Origin: Juglans regia
Taxonomy: Eukaryota > Streptophyta > Magnoliopsida > Fagales > Juglandaceae
DNA: 64,000 nt
Assembly (NCBI RefSeq): GCF_001411555.2
Contig: NC_049916.1
Coordinates: 4,340,001 to 4,404,000, forward strand
Direction: 5' to 3'
Shown here piece by piece: positions 58,703 to 64,000 of this stretch (its first letter is position 1; each line of letters starts with the position of its first letter). Under the pieces are notes generated by a model, which did no database searches, had not been told where the DNA came from, and was given only the letters and a program-made list of their open reading frames with translations. The position numbers were made by a program, and so were the translations under genes.

Positions 58703-60309
58703 ATGAGCGAAGACGCTTCTTCTTACCCTCCTATCGAGCCGACCACCTTCGACCTGATCGTCGTCGGCACTGGCGTACCGGAATCTGTGATCTCCGCTGC
58801 CGCATCCGCCACCGGAAAAACCGTCCTTCACCTCGACCCCAACCCCTTCTATGGCTCCCACTTTGCCTCCCTCCCTCTTCACCAACTCTCCTCTTTCCTT
58901 ATTTCTCACTCTACCCCTCCTCCCTCCTCTGCATCCACCGGCCACGATTACACCCCAGTCGCTCTCACCCGTAGGTCCCTCTACTCCGACATCGAAATTT
59001 CCTCCTATTCCCCCGAGATCATCGGCGAAGAACACTCCAGAAAGTTTAGCATTGACTTGTGCGGGCCTAGGGTTTTGTTCTGCGCCGATAAATCCATCGA
59101 TCTCATGCTGAGATCCGGATGCAGCCAGTACGTGGAGTTTAAGAGCATCGACGCCAGCTTTGTGTACGAGGAGAATGATAAGAAATTGATGAGCGTGCCT
59201 GACTCTCGAGCTGCGATATTCAAGGACAAGAGTTTGGGGCTGACCGAGAAGAACCAGTTGATGAGGTTCTTCAAGCTGGTTCAGCAGCACTTGGCTGGTA
59301 GTGATGACGGTGGTGGTGTGACTTCGAAGATTTCGGCGGAGGATTTGGAGAGTCCTTTTGTCGAGTTCTTGAAGAAAATGCGGTTGCCGCCAAAGATTAA
59401 ATCGTACACATCAGTTTGCTCTTCTTCTTCTCTAACTGCTACTGCTAGTGAGCTTTCTTTTTGGCTATATTTATTTTTTTCTTTTTCTTTATCATAATTA
59501 TTAATTTACATACTATTTTTGAAAATTCTGATTAATTTTGTTTGGTTAATGATGGATTGTGCTGCCTATTCTGATGCTTATATGTTTCTCACGTGCTGTA
59601 AATATAATTGTTTTAGGATGGATCCATATGTGGGCGTGTCTTATGTTTCTATTGAGAAGTTGTACTGTTCTTGCTATTCAGGATTATTCTATATGCTATA
59701 GCCATGGCTGATTACGATCAGGAAAACATGGAGGTTTGTGAACAAGTACTCAAGACAAAAGATGGTATAGATCGTTTAGCTCTCTACAATGCATCGGTTG
59801 GCAGGTTAGTTCTTGTACTCTATCTCACAGTTAAAACGATTATATTTAGTTATATATTTTCCTTCTAAGGGGGATTGGGGTATGGGGACTCAATCTCCAG
59901 ACATTAGACATTTGCCATTAGGCTGTAAGGCCATCGGAGAAACAATTTATTAAGTAATAGTTTTGTGTAATAAAAACAATTTATTAAGTAGTTTTGTGTG
60001 ATAAGGTGACTTCCTATTGCTACTGCGTCTACCTGCTACAAGTGTAATATTGGTTCCCTGTAATTGTGTCCTTGTTTGGATAATGGGTTGCTTTATGTTC
60101 TGATGCTCTGGATTTATATTATTTATCTTTGAATCAAGAACGTTGGGATTGCTTTGATTTTGAGAATCGAGGTGCGATGAATATATGCATTATAGCTCTG
60201 ACCTATCAGGTTTTCAAATGCACTTGGGGCTTTGATTTATCCAATTTATGGTCAAGGGGAACTCCCACAAGGTTTTTGTCGTCGTGCTGCTGTCAAAGGT
60301 TGCATTCAT
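58703..60309 (+). CDS. REP: Rab escort protein (REP), N-terminal part
   Basis: Rab escort protein of the GDI/CHM family, which presents Rab GTPases to geranylgeranyl transferase II for prenylation. Three exons (58703-59403, 59682-59804, 60210-60309) join in frame to 308 residues. The rest of the protein (over 500 residues in plants) would lie beyond the window. The start is taken at the GCCGCCATGAGC context (MSEDASS), because the family begins just before FDLIVVGTGVPESVISAAAS; an upstream in-frame ATG at 58586 would add 39 unrelated residues. Conserved blocks include GKTVLHLDPNPFYGSHFASL, FSIDLCGPRVLFCADKSIDL, YVEFKSIDASFVYEE, IILYAIAMADYD, and FSNALGALIYPIYGQGELPQ followed by FCRRAAVKGC. Intron 3 contains LINE DNA. 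The gene appears intact as far as seen. Confidence 0.92.
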
Positions 60310-60556
60310 GTAAGTTATATTTAACGGATTTGCTACTTTATTTATTTTGAAGCAACATTACTTGTTGATTCCTGTACATGTTTTACATCCTGCTGAGTAC
60401 ATGTGCCTCGTGACTTTTGTTCATGAGTTCATTTTCATGTAAATTAGGTACATTTATGTTCATATTTATCTGATCTTATTTCAAAGCACAGTTTTCCTTG
60501 AGCTGCTTGCTTGATGGTGTTGAGAATAAATTTTCCGCTGTTTGATTCAATAGAAT
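60310..60556 (+). other. Start of intron 3 of the Rab escort protein gene
   Basis: Begins with a GTAAGT donor at 60310. No next exon was found before the LINE sequence starts at 60557. Confidence 0.6.
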
Positions 60557-60935
60557 TTTTTTTTTGATAATTAATAAGAGAAATTTTATTCCAAGTAAAT
60601 AGGCATAGCTCAAGTACACATGATGTATACAAATGAGAACACCTACTTACAAGCTAAAACAGAATATAACTAAAGCAAAACATTACAATCATTCCCATTC
60701 CTTACAAGATTCTTCACCCAAAAGATTAAAGTACTAAGGAAATACTCCCTAAGTTCCCCTATAGAATGTTCAAAATTGTCAAAGCACCTCCCATTCCTCT
60801 CTAACCATAAACACCAAAGTAAACACAGGGGGATCATCTTCAACACTGCAGTGCTGTTACTTCTCCCCTCGATACCTTGCCAACATGCAAAGAAATCCGC
60901 CACATGTATGGCAGCAGCACTAAAATCTCTTATCT
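60557..60935 (-). mobile_element. 5'-truncated LINE 3' end in the Rab escort protein intron
   Basis: The minus strand encodes the C-terminal end of a plant LINE polyprotein (VADFFACWQGIEGRSNST, LWCLWLERNGRCFDN, STLIFWV). The 3' tail appears as a T-run at 60557-60566, so the element is antisense to the gene. Its right limit is approximate and its target duplication was not found. Confidence 0.75.
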
Positions 60936-61029
60936 ATGCGAGTAATGCAACTTTTTTCTCTCCGTACAAATGCAACTTTTTTCTTCTCGTTGCTTCCTGT
61001 AAGTGCCTTCGTCGTCAATGTTACGTTTG

Positions 61030-64000
61030 ATTGTTTTGGAAGTTTCAAGATGATGATGGGTCAATATAGAGAAGTGGTGATTGAATCCAAATGCTTTATT
61101 TTGTCAAAACTTGGGGATGGTGGTATGCAAGTAACAGAGAGAAGATGGAAAACAGAGCACTCGGTGGTGCTGGGTTACTCTTCAATCCAGTGGCTTGGGA
61201 AGGTATTAGAGGAGTGTCTAAGTAAGGGGAAAAAGGAGGTTTATTCGGCAACACGAAATGGATTCTGCAGTATTATTGCACAACGCTGTGTAAATAGGAG
61301 AAGGAGATATATAGAAATATTAGAGTATAATCAGGGGGGAGGAGAAATGTTATATGTATTCCTAAGGGAGAAAGTGGATGGGGATGGAGGAAGATGAGGG
61401 AGATGCTGTTAGAGAAAGGGAAGGATGGCTCGAAAGTGGGTGGTTTGACTGGTGGAGGGTATCGGAGTCACGGTACATGGGCACTGAGACACCATGCTCG
61501 GTCGTATAAGGAGGCTTTGTCTGTGAATGTAAACCTGCATGATGGTGGTGCGAACCTGCATGATGGTGATGCGAGAGGTGCAGGTAGAGAGCAAGGGCCA
61601 TGGCGTCGGGAAGGAATGTCGAATCCTAGTGGTGTGTTGAGCCACTCCCATGGCAGAGTCGCTGTAGCGTGTCAGGGACAGCTGCGTTCTCTGTAGAGGG
61701 ACGTGGCTAGAATAGTGGCGTTTGTTAGTTCATTTAAGGCAAAGGAGGACACGGGGGCTTTAAAAGGGAAATCTCAAGTTATGGGTCATGGGCTTGGCAA
61801 TACTCAGAATAAGGCCCAGCAGAAATTAATAAAGGGCAAGGGACGGGCTGTGTGGAGAAAGAGGGGTGGGCTGTCTTGGCCCAATAACTATAATCCAACT
61901 CGCAACCCACCACGGTTTGATGGGGCAGGGGCTTCTAGGCCTAATGCGTAGAACCTTAATGGGCTTGGGCCGTCTCAGCCCAGGGCCCACAGTTGCAGAA
62001 ATGAATTCGGGTCAGCCCAGCCCGTTACGTTTGGCGTGAGCCCTAGCCAGTTATTCCCACCCAAGCTGCACAGCCTCGAGTTTGTGCTGGAAAGCCAATC
62101 GACGGCATTGGGTCAGCCGACGGTAGCACAGATGGCGTCGACAGTGGTAGAGGAGGCCACCGATGAGGTATCGCCAGCGTTCTGCTCAACAGGCCTTGGT
62201 GGGTTTCGAGGCTCGGTTTTCTCTGCCTAAGGAGGGGCAGAAATCGCCGAAGATGGGAGGTGGGGTGTTCTTGGCTTCGGTGGACTTGTCTGTGAAACAC
62301 TTTGAGGAATTTGAGGTGGCTGAGGAGGAGGAGGATTTGGATGACTTGATGCACTCAGTGGAGGATGAACTTTTCATCCCTGAGGCTTGCGGGTTGGAGG
62401 AGCTTTCGGTGGGGGGTGGTTTTCAGGACTTAAATAACAAAATGGGGAATCCTATCCCATTGAACTACTATTTTCCAGATCAAGCCTCAGATTGGGTTAT
62501 ACATAAAGCAAAGGAAATTCAACATGTGGTGGGGATTGTTTGTGATGGGTATGAGGAGCAGTACATAGTTCTGTTAACTGCTATGGAAGCTGGACATCGC
62601 CAAAATAAGAAGGGGGAATCGAAGAAAAATCGAGAATTGAAAAGATTGATGTGGTCAATAAACTCGGAGGGTAGCTCTGGTAGGAATAGGGCAAAAGGGA
62701 AGGGGTTGACTGTTTTCCAATGAAGCCCAAGATTGTATCTTGGAATGTCCGGGGTCTCAATGAGGTAGAGAAACGTCTTCGGATTTGGCATTTAATTCAT
62801 GAGTGGAAAGCGGACATTGTGTGCTTACAGGAGACAAAGCTGAAAATGATCAGTAGGAAGACAGTGCGGAGTTTATGGAGTAACATGTATGTAGATTGGG
62901 TATACTTGGCCTCTTCAAGGGCATCGAGAGGAATTGTGGTGATGTGGGATAAGCGAGTGGTGGAGAAAGTGGAGGAATACATAGAGAGATATTTGATAGC
63001 ATGCTCATTTAAATGTGTATCAGATGGTTTTTTGAGGGCATTTGCAGGCGTGTGTGGGCCTAATCAAGATGTAGATAGAAGATGGTTGTGGGATGAGCTT
63101 GTAAGGGTGCATAGTTGGTGGGAGCTCCCTTGGTGCATTGGGGGGATTTTAATGTGGTTCTTTTCCAAAGTGAATGTTTTGGAAGTAGAAGATTGAGGCC
63201 CGCAAGTTTGGAGTTTTCTGAGTGTATTTTTGACTTGAACTTGATCGACCTTCCACTTGCTGGGGGTGTAGCCACATGGTCGAATAATCAGACTTGGTCC
63301 CGTTTGGATCGTTTCTTAATTTCACCTGAGCTTGAAAGCCATTTTCCTAATATCTGGCAAACACGTTTGGTACGCCTAGCCTCGGATCATTGGCCAATTT
63401 TGCTAGATTGTGGAGGTATTCGCAACGGTAGAAGGTATTTTAAGTTTGAGAATATGTGGTTGAAGTCTGAAGGTTTTGTGGAAAGGGTCAAACAATAGTG
63501 GAGTTCGTATCATTTCGAAGGTACCCCCAATTTCATTTTTGCAAATAAACTGAAAGTTTTAAAAAGAGACTTAAAGATGTGGAATCAACAGTCTTTCGGC
63601 AATGTAAAGGATAACAAAAATACTAAGTGGGAGGAAATACAGGATTTAGAAGGACCACAAGAAGGGAGACCACTAACCGAGGAGGAGCAAGCACATAAAA
63701 CTTTGCTAGTTGCAGATCTTGAGAGAATAATTCTACAAGAAGAGATATCATGGCGCCAGAAATCAAGAGTTATTTGGCTAAAGGAAGGGGACCGGAGCAC
63801 AAAGTTTTTCCATAAAATTGCAAACTCTCATAGAAGAAATAACACCATTGAGATGCTGAAAATTGAGGGGGTCGAGTGTAGAAAAGAAGAGGTAATAAAA
63901 GATCACGTGGTTAATTTCTTGGAGAGCTTCTCACTGAACATGTGGGGTGGAGGCCTACTCTGAATGGATTGGTTTTTGACACTATTGAGTCTGGGGAAGT
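61030..64000 (+). mobile_element. LINE (L1-type) retrotransposon, 5' part, runs off the window
   Basis: The ORF1 region (about 61030-62723) is broken by several stops. It begins with the LINE ORF1-like domain (VIESKCFILSKLGDGG, RRWKTEHSVVLGYSSIQWLG, FCSIIAQRCVNRRRRYIEIL) and later has an acidic segment. Its stop TGA overlaps the ORF2 ATG (62720) as ATGA. ORF2 begins with the endonuclease (KIVSWNVRGLN, CLQETKLK, GDFNVVLF, LDRFLIS, SDHWPILL). One frameshift lies at about 63140 and one TAG at 63496-63498. ORF2 then continues into the linker before reverse transcriptase (WRQKSRVIWLKEGDRSTKFF, FHKIANSHRR). It is in the sense orientation of the interrupted gene. Confidence 0.85.

Noticed and set aside
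61362..61651. His-rich minus-strand frames
   Set aside because: Antisense to the LINE ORF1 region.
1..64000. tRNA, rRNA and other structured RNA genes
   Set aside because: None was seen on reading; a covariance-model scan (such as tRNAscan-SE or Infernal) would be decisive.

Overview
This is a nuclear plant sequence: intron-containing genes with GT/AG splice sites, AT-rich intergenic DNA and many transposon layers. The genes are eudicot-like. The LINE coding style and the abundant GATGAG-type miniature elements suggest a woody rosid, perhaps Fagales or the walnut family, but that placement rests on recall and is tentative.

Host genes, left to right: a LysM GPI-anchored receptor-like protein (minus, 4471-7047, LYM1/LYM3 type); a frameshifted fragment of an unrecognised gene (13412-13890); a caffeic-acid-O-methyltransferase-like gene (minus, 15091-16768) with a broken tandem copy (22066-25920); a small universal-stress-protein gene (plus, 33994-35334); a UDP-galactose transporter gene (minus, 36250-42409); and the first three coding exons of a Rab escort protein gene (plus, from 58703), whose remainder lies beyond the window behind LINE DNA. 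I reconstructed exon by exon, and each reading frame is continuous across its splice sites. The LysM and transporter genes also lie close together in Arabidopsis, so this looks like conserved microsynteny opened up by transposons.

The rest is mostly mobile DNA, and much of it can be delimited exactly by target-site duplications (TSDs). There is a complete 5.1 kb hAT element (8077-13212, TSD TGTGCAAC) that carries a PPR-gene fragment. Two further hAT transposase pseudogenes lie at 556-2640 and 22461-23516. An 8.86 kb Mutator-like element (49159-58017, TSD TTGAGCTAT) contains a dead FAR1-like transposase, a solo LTR, and one non-autonomous hAT nested inside another. Four more small hAT-type elements or Tourist-like MITE groups have clear ends, and one hAT element lies about 100 bp upstream of the stress-protein start codon. 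LINE fragments lie at 40640-40760, 43071-43591 and 60557 to the window end.

The strongest candidates for a second look are the layered Mutator-like element, the PPR capture inside the hAT element, the COMT-like duplication with its rearranged hAT junction and foldback, the diverged active site of the intact COMT-like gene, and an unexplained GC-rich stretch with a 16-bp perfect hairpin at 47992-48036.
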